Shown here in pieces: positions 42,800-50,464 of a DNA stretch of 64,000 nt; position 1 is the first letter of the stretch; every line of letters starts with the position of its first letter. Position numbers and translations under genes: made by a program. The stretch comes from Brevibacillus parabrevis (GTDB lineage: Bacteria; Bacillota; Bacilli; Brevibacillales; Brevibacillaceae). The notes below the pieces were generated by a model. It worked only from the letters and a program-made list of their open reading frames with translations, ran no database searches and was not told the DNA's origin. The stretch spans positions 310,001-374,000 of the forward strand of contig NZ_RHHV01000012.1 of the NCBI RefSeq assembly GCF_003710905.1. The letters run 5' to 3'.

Positions 42800-43870
42800 C
42801 TACCTCGCTTCCAACAGGAGCAGTTCGGAGCTGAACCCAGGCCCAAGCGCAGCTACCAAGCCGCGATCGCCACGGTTCCACGGCTGCTCCATGCTTTTTT
42901 CCAGAACAAACAGCACAGTCGGGGATGACATGTTGCCAAAATGGCTCAGCACCTCCTCGGAGTGGCGGGTTGCAGCAGCGTCGATGCCAAGGGAGGATTG
43001 ATAGGCGTCGATCACTTTTGCACCGCCTGGGTGAAAAATAAAATGGCGCAAGTGCTCCACTGTCGTTTGATGCGGCGTCAGGAAACGGTCGACATTTTCG
43101 CGCATGTACGTCTGAATCAGCGTGGGAATGTCGCGGGAAAAGATCACCTTCAGCCCCGGCTCGGTCAGCTCCCAGCCCATGACGTCAAGGGTGTCCGGCC
43201 ACGTTGTCGTGCGAGCGTCGCAAAACTGTATGCTCGGTGCAGAAGCGCCTTTTGAGACAGGGACGCTGTCGCCGCTAACCACGACAGCGGCTGCTCCATC
43301 ACCGAACAGGCAAGTGGCAACGAGGTTGCTTTTGGACAAATCTTGCCGGATAAAGGTCAGCCCGCACAGCTCCACGCTGATGAGCAGCACTCTGCGCCGA
43401 GGATAGGCGCCTGTGTATTCGCAGGAACGGGACAAGCCCATCGCTCCTCCGGCACAGCCCAATCCCCACAGGGGAATCCTGGTAATGTCGGAGCGCAGCC
43501 CCAGGCTGTTGACCAAGCGCGAATCGATGCTGGGCGTAGAAATCCCTGTGCTCGATACGAATACGAGGCAATCGATATCGGTCGGTTCCAGCCCGGCTTT
43601 TTGCAAGCATTTTCGTGCTGCTTCAAGCGACAAAGCTTCTGCATGCTGGATGTACAGCTGATTTTTTTCCGCGAAAGGCCGATCGTCGGAAAACCAATCC
43701 ATTGGCATGCAAAAATGCCGTTTCTGGATGTTGCTATGGGCAAATACGTGAAGCAGCCGATCGATATCAGGAAAAGCATCCTGGAAAAAATGCCGGGCCA
43801 GCTGCATGGAATCTTCCTGGGTAATCTCATGAGGGGGAACGGCTGTCGAAACCGCATCGATACGGGGCAT
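42800..43870 (-). CDS. bpsA: type III polyketide synthase (alkylpyrone synthase)
   Basis: This 356-residue chalcone-synthase-fold enzyme condenses malonyl-CoA onto long-chain fatty acyl-CoA. The catalytic triad is visible: Cys 139 in GLGCAGGAMGL, His in IFHPGGAK and Asn in GNMSSPTVLF. The length is normal for BpsA. The methyltransferase follows 5 bases later as a two-gene operon. Products are probably triketide or tetraketide alkylpyrones, membrane-active lipids, by family knowledge. A palindrome at 43942-43960 lies 72 bases upstream of the ATG. Confidence 0.9.
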   Translation of the reverse strand: MPRIDAVSTAVPPHEITQEDSMQLARHFFQDAFPDIDRLLHVFAHSNIQKRHFCMPMDWFSDDRPFAEKNQLYIQHAEALSLEAARKCLQKAGLEPTDIDCLVFVSSTGISTPSIDSRLVNSLGLRSDITRIPLWGLGCAGGAMGLSRSCEYTGAYPRRRVLLISVELCGLTFIRQDLSKSNLVATCLFGDGAAAVVVSGDSVPVSKGASAPSIQFCDARTTTWPDTLDVMGWELTEPGLKVIFSRDIPTLIQTYMRENVDRFLTPHQTTVEHLRHFIFHPGGAKVIDAYQSSLGIDAAATRHSEEVLSHFGNMSSPTVLFVLEKSMEQPWNRGDRGLVAALGPGFSSELLLLEAR

Positions 43871-43941
43871 ACGCTTTTCTCACTCCCGTTTGTCAGTTTG
43901 TGGCAATACAAATAGGCTTCCCCTTCCAATTGATCCCAATT

Positions 43942-43960
43942 CATCGTTTTCGAAACGATG
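43942..43960. promoter_or_regulatory. dyad upstream of bpsA, candidate operator
   Basis: CATCGTTT and AAACGATG are perfect inverse complements around TCG. The dyad sits 72-90 bases before the bpsA start codon, where a repressor or activator site would be expected. No regulator is encoded next to it. Confidence 0.4.
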
Positions 43961-44048
43961 CAGCCGATAGCATTTGCCAGAAATGAAACGAGGAACGCTG
44001 GTTTGTTTTCGCAATCATAATTCACCTGAACACACAACTGGGCAAAGG

Positions 44049-44100
44049 AAAAAGCCAGCATGCTGACGAGTGACACCTCGCCTTTCGCATCTGGCTTTTT
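44049..44100 (-). terminator. terminator of the MFS gene
   Basis: AAAAAGCCAG (44049-44058) pairs with CTGGCTTTTT (44091-44100); the loop contains a second small hairpin CGAG/CTCG. Confidence 0.8.
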
Positions 44101-44118
44101 GCGTAATCAGATTCGATG

Positions 44119-45354
44119 TTATTGGGATAGCGACTGCCCGCTTTCCGCATGCTCGGCAAGCGTCGCTTTTTTGACAAAACGGTATTGAAAAAGTCCGCCG
44201 ATGAACAGGAGCAGCCCGAGAATCGAGAACCAGAACGCACCGCCGATTCCTCTGAAAGCGACGGCTCCGACAGAAGGGCCGATCGTTCCGGTAATCCCCC
44301 AGTTTGCCCCGAAGATGGCGAAGTAACGGCCGCGGTACTCCTCGGGGGCCATCACGGAAATCGCTTTCTGAATTTGCGGCCCGTACAGCATCTCGCCGAT
44401 GGTGAACAAAATTTCCGCGAGCACGAGGATGAGGAAGCCAGGTGCCCAGCCATAGCCAAACCCGACACAGGCCAAAAACAGGTAAGCCACGAGAATGACC
44501 CGATGCGCAGGGAAGCGCTCCGCGAACTTGGCAATCGCGATTTGGCAACAGACGACCAGCACGCCATTGATCGTCATCAGGGTGGCAAAGACATTGAGAA
44601 AGTCCGTGTACTGTGTCCGCAAATGCTGAGGCAAAATGATTTCTACCTGAGAGTACAGAAGCGAGACAGGGATGGCGGCAAGCGTCATCCAGAAGAGCGC
44701 CGGATGCTCGGAAAGCTTGAGGCGAGGGCCTTGAGCGGTTTTGGCGGACTGTTTCGCCTGCGCTCTGATGTGATCTGGCAGTGTCTCAGGAATCTTCAAG
44801 AAGATGAGCAGACTGTAGACGAACAGCGTACAGGAACAGAGGCCAAAGGCGATGGCCGGATTGATTTTGTAAATGGCGACGCCGATGAGCGGGCCAGCCG
44901 CAGCGCCGAGATTGAGGGCTGTGTGCAAAAGGGCGAAAACTTCGCTGCGCTTTTCCTCAGGGACGACATCCGTAATTTGCGCGCTGGCAGCAGGCCAAAA
45001 CAGCGAAGCGCCGACTCCGTTCAGGACGGTCAGGGCGGCAAACGTAAAAATCGACTCGGCCCAGATGTATCCAGCCATCGAGATCGCTTCGATCAGCAAA
45101 GCGGCGATCATCAGCGGCTTTCGGCCGTAGCGGTCGGAGAGACTCCCGGCGAAATAACCGGAGACGATGCTCGTCAACGGCTGCAGACTGGTGACCATAG
45201 CAGCCACGAGCAGATTCCCGTCCATCTTGTCATACAGATAGAAGGCGAGGAATGGGCGAAGCATAAAGCCTGCAAAAGTCGTAAGAATGGTCCCGATGAC
45301 ACGAATCCAGATGGTGGTGTCGTAGCGGGCAAGAATGTGATGAAACCAGGCCAT
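44119..45354 (-). CDS. MFS family efflux-type transporter
   Basis: ATG 45354 is preferred: AGGGGG lies 10 bases upstream, whereas it is only 1 base from ATG 45363. The 411-residue protein has about twelve helices. GYFAGSLSDRYGRKP is the conserved loop 2-3 signature of MFS drug exporters and a second related motif occurs in the C-terminal half. Substrate unknown. The longer frame to 45684 overlaps the diguanylate cyclase gene start. Confidence 0.84.
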   Translation of the reverse strand: MAWFHHILARYDTTIWIRVIGTILTTFAGFMLRPFLAFYLYDKMDGNLLVAAMVTSLQPLTSIVSGYFAGSLSDRYGRKPLMIAALLIEAISMAGYIWAESIFTFAALTVLNGVGASLFWPAASAQITDVVPEEKRSEVFALLHTALNLGAAAGPLIGVAIYKINPAIAFGLCSCTLFVYSLLIFLKIPETLPDHIRAQAKQSAKTAQGPRLKLSEHPALFWMTLAAIPVSLLYSQVEIILPQHLRTQYTDFLNVFATLMTINGVLVVCCQIAIAKFAERFPAHRVILVAYLFLACVGFGYGWAPGFLILVLAEILFTIGEMLYGPQIQKAISVMAPEEYRGRYFAIFGANWGITGTIGPSVGAVAFRGIGGAFWFSILGLLLFIGGLFQYRFVKKATLAEHAESGQSLSQ

Positions 45355-45637
45355 GCAATTCATTCCCCCTGATCGATCAAGTTTATTTTGTAAGTATAGC
45401 GTACCCGTTAAGCGAAAAAAAAGAGGGTTGAGATAAATAGGAAAATTCCGACAAAACAAGTATAATTCACTTAATTCAGATAGATGAACATGAGATTTAG
45501 CAGATTGGTTCTTGAACAGTGACATAAACATAGGTAAAATATTCCTAACAATAAGGACAAAGGACCCATTTCTGATTGTTTCGGTGGGTCTTATGTAACG
45601 TATTGCTACATTGGATGGACCGGAGGTGGAGTGTGCC

Positions 45638-46282
45638 TTGGACTCACGCTGGATTGGCATGGGTGTGTCCTGTCTGATTATCATGATTTGGCTCTTTGTA
45701 TGTGGGTTGCCTACGGAACTGTCGACGGTGTCATTCGTCGCCTTGGCCGCTATGATCCAGATCGCAGCTGGGTACAGGTTGGGAACATACGTAAATCGTC
45801 TGCGCCAAATGGCCTATCACGACTCGCTTACAGGCGTGTTGGTCAATCGCAGGTTTTTGGACAAGTTGATCCGCGAGATCAAGCTGGCGAAAATCCAGCA
45901 ATATCCCGTTACGCTCTTATTCATCGATTTGGATAACTTTAAAAAATTCAATGATTGCCATGGTCATATGGAAGGGGATCGGTTGCTCTGCCAGTTCGCT
46001 GCGATTTTGCAAGCGAGTGTCCGCAGCCAGGACACGGTCGGGCGCTGGGGCGGCGAAGAGTTTGTCGTATTGCTGAAGCATGCGGATACACAGCAAGCGC
46101 TGGCAATCGGCGAGCGGATTCAAAACCAGGTCAGACAATCGCTGTCCGGCGTAACGGCAAGCATCGGCGTCGCTTCCTACCCGCATCATGCTGCAACAGC
46201 TGAGGAGTTGACACACAAGGCAGACACGTTGATGTACGAGGCCAAAAAACAGAAAGATTGCATGATCGTGGCCACTCATTAA
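45638..46282 (+). CDS. membrane-bound diguanylate cyclase (GGDEF)
   Basis: TTG 45638 lies 11 bases after GGAGG; the open frame begins at 45611 but that part carries the ribosome binding site. The 214-residue protein has two N-terminal transmembrane helices and a C-terminal GGDEF domain with active-site GGEEF at residues 138-142 and the RSQD inhibitory-site motif at 129-132, five residues before it. It should therefore make c-di-GMP and be feedback-inhibited. There is no sensory domain beyond the short membrane segment. It is monocistronic. Confidence 0.85.
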   Translation: MDSRWIGMGVSCLIIMIWLFVCGLPTELSTVSFVALAAMIQIAAGYRLGTYVNRLRQMAYHDSLTGVLVNRRFLDKLIREIKLAKIQQYPVTLLFIDLDNFKKFNDCHGHMEGDRLLCQFAAILQASVRSQDTVGRWGGEEFVVLLKHADTQQALAIGERIQNQVRQSLSGVTASIGVASYPHHAATAEELTHKADTLMYEAKKQKDCMIVATH

Positions 46283-46310
46283 AGATAAAAAAACAATAGA
46301 TGGCAAGACT

Positions 46311-46346
46311 AACACCTGTATCCTTTTTGGGGGGACAGGTGTTTTT
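46311..46346 (+). terminator. terminator of the GGDEF gene
   Basis: AACACCTGT (46311-46319) pairs with ACAGGTGTT (46335-46343), followed by T residues. Confidence 0.75.
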
Positions 46347-46366
46347 ATGAGCAATTGTAAAGGAGG

Positions 46367-46394
46367 TTTACAAAAACTTAATATTATTTTAAAG
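46367..46394 (+). promoter_or_regulatory. candidate PhoP-type direct repeats
   Basis: TTTACA, TTAAAT and TTTAAA occur 11 bases apart (46367, 46378, 46389), resembling the TT(A/T/C)ACA Pho box repeats of Bacillus. They lie about 55 bases upstream of the TATAAT box at 46449-46454 of the phosphate transporter operon. Matches beyond the first repeat are imperfect. Confidence 0.35.
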
Positions 46395-46448
46395 AAAAAT
46401 CTACACACTTGCCCTTGAATTTAAATTTACGTCAACAATAACTTTCGA

Positions 46449-46454
46449 TATAAT
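46449..46454 (+). promoter_or_regulatory. -10 box of the DUF47-Pit operon
   Basis: TATAAT lies 42 bases before ATG 46496. No clear -35 hexamer is present 17 bases upstream, which fits a promoter needing an activator. Confidence 0.5.
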
Positions 46455-46495
46455 CGTTTAGGTGTGATTTATCCAAAGGAGTGAAGAAGGACCGT

Positions 46496-47113
46496 ATGTT
46501 GAAATCTAACAAGTATATCTTCTTTGATCTGTTTGAACAGCAGATTGCCACGGTGCACAAAGGGACTCATCTTTTTTATGAAATGATAGGCAACTATCAG
46601 GATGTAGAAGCCAAGGTTAAGGCAATCAAAGCTGTTGAAAAAGAAGGGGATGAAATCGTTCGCCGAATCATGAACGAGTTGAATTCTACCTTTATCACTC
46701 CACTTGAGCGGGAAGACATTCACCAGCTCGCTCATACAATGGACTCGATGATCGATTACATTGACGGGGTTGCCGATCGCATGTACCTCTATCAGGTTCG
46801 CCAGCCAGAGCCTCGCGTTTTGGCGCAAGCAAACATCTTGGTGAAATGCTCCGCGAAGCTGATCGAACTCATCCGCACCTTGCGCAAGCTCGATCATCAA
46901 GTCGTCTCGAAAATTGCTAGAGAAATCAAAGACCTGGAGCACGAATCCGACTCGAATTACCGCAAAATGGTGTCCGATCTGCTGAACTCGCCAGATGCGA
47001 ATCCGATCGAAGCAATCAAGCTCAAGGAAATTTACGACAAGCTGGAAGACTGTGCCGATTTTGCCGAGGACGTTTCGAACCTGGTGGAAGGGATCGTGTT
47101 AAAGAATGCTTGA
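46496..47113 (+). CDS. DUF47 PhoU-like accessory protein of Pit
   Basis: This 205-residue cytosolic helical protein belongs to DUF47 (PhoU-like). It has two helical repeats with conserved EKEGDEIVRRIM and LEREDIHQLAHTMDSMIDYIDGVADR segments, which bind metal clusters in PhoU-like proteins. It overlaps the Pit gene by 8 bases; DUF47-Pit operons are common and DUF47 proteins regulate the transporter. ATG 46496 is preferred to GTG 46481, which overlaps the AAGGAG signal. Confidence 0.87.
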   Translation: MLKSNKYIFFDLFEQQIATVHKGTHLFYEMIGNYQDVEAKVKAIKAVEKEGDEIVRRIMNELNSTFITPLEREDIHQLAHTMDSMIDYIDGVADRMYLYQVRQPEPRVLAQANILVKCSAKLIELIRTLRKLDHQVVSKIAREIKDLEHESDSNYRKMVSDLLNSPDANPIEAIKLKEIYDKLEDCADFAEDVSNLVEGIVLKNA

Positions 47114-48125
47114 TCTTTCGCCAGAGGTGATCATTCTCGTTCTTGTCGTCATCATGGCGCTTAGCTTTGACTTCATCAACGGTTTTCACGACACGGCCAA
47201 CGCTATTGCAACCTCTGTATCGACCCGAGCTTTGAGCCCGCGTACAGCGATTGTGATCGCCTCGCTATTCAACCTGCTCGGCGCCTTGACGTATACGGGT
47301 GTAGCGAAGACGATCGGGGGAAAAATTACGGACCCGTTCAAGCTGGAAAATGGACTGGTTGTCGTTTTGGCCGCTTTGACAGCAGCGATCTTGTGGAATT
47401 TGATCACTTGGTGGTTCGGTATCCCAAGCTCGTCCTCGCATGCCATCATCGGTGGCGTTGCTGGTGCTGCGGTTGGCGCATCCGGCTTTGGCTCCATCAA
47501 CATGGAAGGCTTCATTGAGATCGTCAAAGCATTGATCATTTCGCCAATCGTCGCTTTTGTTATCGGTTTTATTGTGATCAAAATCGTATCTGCTCTCGTG
47601 GCAAATACGGCCTATCATAAAACAAATCGCAGCTTCCGAATGCTGCAAGTCTTGTCCGCTTCCTGGCAGTCATTCAGCCACGGAGCCAACGATGCCCAGA
47701 AAACAATGGGTGTCATTACACTGGCATTGCTTTCTGGCGGCTTCCTCGTGCAGGAGCCGGGCGAGTTTACCATTCCGTTGTGGGTGAAGCTGTCTGCTGC
47801 GCTTGCCATGGCTTTGGGAACATCTTTTGGCGGCTGGCGGATCATCAAGACGATGGGTGGTAAGATTATGAAAATCAAGCCAATCAGTGGCTTTTCCGCC
47901 GACCTGTCTTCTGCCTTGATTATCACAATCTTTACTACTTTGAAACTGCCTGTCAGTACGACGCACGTAATCACTTCCTCCATTTTGGGGGTAGGGGCGT
48001 CACAAAAGCTGAACGCAGTGAAATGGGGCTTGGCTGGCCGAATCATCGTTACCTGGATCATTACGCTTCCGGTGACGGGTCTTCTCGCAGCTGCCTGTTA
48101 CGTTGTCTTGGACGTTTTCCTGTAA
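47106..48125 (+). CDS. pit: low-affinity inorganic phosphate transporter (PiT family)
   Basis: This 339-residue membrane protein has about ten hydrophobic helices in two PiT repeats. GFHDTANAIATSVSTRA and the later SHGANDAQKTMGVI carry the family signature pairs. PiT carriers import phosphate as metal-phosphate in symport with protons or sodium. It is co-translated with the DUF47 gene. The terminator at 48143-48191 ends the unit. Confidence 0.92.
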   Translation: MLDLSPEVIILVLVVIMALSFDFINGFHDTANAIATSVSTRALSPRTAIVIASLFNLLGALTYTGVAKTIGGKITDPFKLENGLVVVLAALTAAILWNLITWWFGIPSSSSHAIIGGVAGAAVGASGFGSINMEGFIEIVKALIISPIVAFVIGFIVIKIVSALVANTAYHKTNRSFRMLQVLSASWQSFSHGANDAQKTMGVITLALLSGGFLVQEPGEFTIPLWVKLSAALAMALGTSFGGWRIIKTMGGKIMKIKPISGFSADLSSALIITIFTTLKLPVSTTHVITSSILGVGASQKLNAVKWGLAGRIIVTWIITLPVTGLLAAACYVVLDVFL

Positions 48126-48142
48126 AGGGAACGATACATGTC

Positions 48143-48191
48143 AAAAAAGACACCTTTCCTACGATGCCATTTCGTAGCGAGGTGTCTTTTT
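48143..48191. terminator. bidirectional terminator
   Basis: AAAAAAGACACCT (48143-48155) pairs with AGGTGTCTTTTT (48180-48191), with a second CTACGA/TCGTAG stem in the loop. The convergent gene at 48194 stops just beside it. Confidence 0.88.
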
Positions 48192-48193
48192 GC

Positions 48194-48433
48194 TTATCCA
48201 GCCCCGGTCAACCGCTCCCACAAGCTGGCTTTCGGCTTGATTTGCACGAGCCGCACAGCCGAAAAAGGGATGTAGTCGAGCGAGCCGTCCCGTTCCTCGA
48301 TCAAGATGCCGTTCACGCTGTAATCGTACAGCTTTCCGTCCACATACGAGGCAAGCCCGGGTCCAACCTTGTCAGGTGAAAAATGGATGCGGACGGGCCG
48401 ATCCAAATACTCTTCCAATAGATTGTCATCCAT
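48194..48433 (-). CDS. 79-residue hypothetical protein, LSm-like
   Basis: The protein is beta-rich and has the feel of a small Sm-like barrel: DRPVRIHFSPDKVGPGLASYVDGKLYDYS is followed by GILIEERDGSLDYIPFSAVRLVQI, resembling an Sm1/Sm2 pattern. The match to a family is tentative. GGAGGGG precedes the ATG by about 7 bases, so the gene is well supported as expressed. It lies between Pit and Lgt terminators as a single gene. Confidence 0.6.
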   Translation of the reverse strand: MDDNLLEEYLDRPVRIHFSPDKVGPGLASYVDGKLYDYSVNGILIEERDGSLDYIPFSAVRLVQIKPKASLWERLTGAG

Positions 48434-48496
48434 CTGAAAACCCCTCCTGTTCTCCTAGTTATTTCCTGCATTGCGACAATTCAGACGAGGGAGACG

Positions 48497-48535
48497 AAAA
48501 AAAACCACTCTGCCAGCGAGGCGAGAGTGGTTTTT
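48497..48535 (-). terminator. terminator of lgt
   Basis: AAAACCACTCT (48501-48511) pairs with AGAGTGGTTTT (48524-48534), with A and T tracts on both sides. Confidence 0.85.
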
Positions 48536-48551
48536 GCAATTGGTTTGATTG

Positions 48552-49349
48552 CTATTCCATTGAATTTTGAGAAGGTCTGGACTGCTTGCTTTTGCGAGCG
48601 AAGACCAGCATCAGGATGGCGCCGAGAGCGATCAGGCTCAGACTGACCAGCTGGGCGACCCGGAGCGTGTCGGCAATCAGCAGGCTGTCTGTGCGCATTC
48701 CTTCAATGAAGAAGCGTCCGATTGAATAAAGGATCATGTAGCTGAACAGCACTTGACCATCGAATTTTTTCAAACGGTAGAGCAGCAGCATCAAAATGCC
48801 GAAGACGACAAGATTCCACAGCGATTCATACAAAAAGGTCGGGTGATAATACTGTCCGCCGATAAACATCTGATCGCGGATAAATGCCGGAAATTTCGCC
48901 ATGAACTCAGCAGAGACCGTCTCTCCGTGTGCTTCCTGGTTGATGAAATTTCCCCAGCGGCCGATAGCTTGCCCCAGAATGACACTGGGCATGAAAATAT
49001 CAGCCAGGCGAAGGAAGGGCAGATTGTGCTTGCGAATGTAGTACGTCCCCGCCAGAACTCCCCCGATCAGCCCGCCATGGATGGCGAGTCCGCCTTTCCA
49101 GACGGCGAAAATATCCATCAGGTTGTCTTTGTACTGCGCCCACTCAAATACAACATAATACAGACGGGCGCACACAATCGCTGCCGGGATGATCAGAACG
49201 ACCATGTTCAGGACGTGGTCAGGATCGATGCCGGAACGTTTGGAATTGTGCCTCGCGAGGTATGTCCCGAGAAAGAAAGCCAATCCCATAATAATGCCAT
49301 ACCAGTGAATTTTAAGGGGTCCGAGCGATATTGCGATCGGATCAATCAT
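48552..49349 (-). CDS. lgt: prolipoprotein diacylglyceryl transferase
   Basis: ATG 49349 follows AAGGAGG with 9 bases spacing; the frame extends to 49601 without a start signal. This 265-residue membrane enzyme transfers diacylglycerol from phosphatidylglycerol to the lipobox Cys of prolipoproteins, needed for maturation of the lipoproteins encoded elsewhere in this window. About seven helices are visible and the Lgt signature GRWGNFINQEAHG lies near residue 140. Confidence 0.93.
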   Translation of the reverse strand: MIDPIAISLGPLKIHWYGIIMGLAFFLGTYLARHNSKRSGIDPDHVLNMVVLIIPAAIVCARLYYVVFEWAQYKDNLMDIFAVWKGGLAIHGGLIGGVLAGTYYIRKHNLPFLRLADIFMPSVILGQAIGRWGNFINQEAHGETVSAEFMAKFPAFIRDQMFIGGQYYHPTFLYESLWNLVVFGILMLLLYRLKKFDGQVLFSYMILYSIGRFFIEGMRTDSLLIADTLRVAQLVSLSLIALGAILMLVFARKSKQSRPSQNSME

Positions 49350-49422
49350 GAAAATGCCTCCTTGCCTGAAAACGTCTGTGCACAGTATAGCACATCTGGG
49401 CGGCATGATTCCAACTAGAAGA

Positions 49423-50325
49423 CTAGCGAGCGTGCAAAAAGTCAAGGATGGGATCGAGGGATGCTGGCTTGTCCGGTTGGGAGACGGCGGAAAAGAGATC
49501 CCCCAGCTCGCGTAGCCGCTCCGGGACGGTGTGCACGGTGTAAGCGGAGGGATGAGCCTGCGGCAGCTCTTCCCAGCGCAGCGGAGCAGAGACGGTCGCA
49601 AGTTTTTTTGCCCGTGTGGAATAAGGCGCAGGAAGTGTCTTGCCCCGCCAATGCTGGAGGTAGTCGATGTACAGCTTGGTGCCGCGGTTTTTGACCATGC
49701 GCTCGATAGTCAAAAAAGCGGGATGCTTGCTGACGAGATAGGAAGCGATAAAGTGCCCGACCTGTCTCGTTTGTTCAAACGCATAGCGGCGTTCAATCGG
49801 AACGTACACTTGCAGGCCGCTTGCACCGGACGTCTTGACGTAAGCGGGCAGCTTCAGCTCATCGAGCAGTTCTTTTAATAGAAGAGCTGACTCAATCACC
49901 ACCGAGAAGTCGTCTGTGGATGGATCGAGATCAAACACCAGCTCTGTCGGTGTTTCGTCGGCAGCCAGGTGAAAGGAAACATGCCACTCCAAAGCGGCCT
50001 GATTCGCCATCCAGAGCAGCGTGGCTTCATCGTTGCACAACACATAGCGAACGTTTTCCCACGTATGAGTCTTGATCCAGTCAGGCGCATAGTCCGGGAT
50101 GTTTTTTTGATAAAAATGCTTGGCGTGAATCCCGTGCGGGTAGCGGATCACGGTGAGCAGCCGATCATGGGCGTAGCGGAGCATGTAGGGAGCAACGGTC
50201 AGCAAGTAACGCAAGTAATCGAGCTTGGTCACGTTTGCTTCCGGCCAGAGCGGTTTTTCAGGGTTGCTGATGCTGATTGTACGTTCGGCGATGGTCAGCT
50301 CGTATTCTTTGGTTGCATAAGCCAC
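49423..50325 (-). CDS. ligD: LigD polymerase/primase-domain protein (NHEJ)
   Basis: This 300-residue protein is the stand-alone POL domain of LigD, an archaeo-eukaryotic primase-type polymerase that fills ends during non-homologous end joining. The conserved primase-type aspartates are in VFDLDPS, with the SGASGLQVYVPI His/Gly motif region and KNRGTKLYIDYLQ later. GTG 50325 follows AAGGAAGGTG. In Bacillus LigD is one polypeptide with ligase then polymerase; here they are separate genes 4.5 kb apart. Expression in the forespore is likely by analogy. Confidence 0.87.
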   Translation of the reverse strand: MAYATKEYELTIAERTISISNPEKPLWPEANVTKLDYLRYLLTVAPYMLRYAHDRLLTVIRYPHGIHAKHFYQKNIPDYAPDWIKTHTWENVRYVLCNDEATLLWMANQAALEWHVSFHLAADETPTELVFDLDPSTDDFSVVIESALLLKELLDELKLPAYVKTSGASGLQVYVPIERRYAFEQTRQVGHFIASYLVSKHPAFLTIERMVKNRGTKLYIDYLQHWRGKTLPAPYSTRAKKLATVSAPLRWEELPQAHPSAYTVHTVPERLRELGDLFSAVSQPDKPASLDPILDFLHAR

Positions 50326-50464
50326 GGCGGCACCTTCCTTTGGACGGCAGATGTGCTCCTACTTTCTCCTGATGGTCGATCGGCTATGCAAGCAGCAGGC
50401 GCACTGCATATCTTTCCAGCAAATCACCCATAATACGGTTAGCTTTCCAGTGGCTGGTGATGAG

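Noticed and set aside
45563-45590. GACCCA/TGGGTC hairpin before the GGDEF gene as a c-di-GMP riboswitch
   Set aside because: The stem is only 6 bp and none of the conserved GEMM motifs are present.
46348-46419. 23-codon frame from ATG 46348 just after the GGDEF terminator
   Set aside because: It overlaps the T tract of the terminator, lacks a ribosome binding site and lies over the candidate Pho box.
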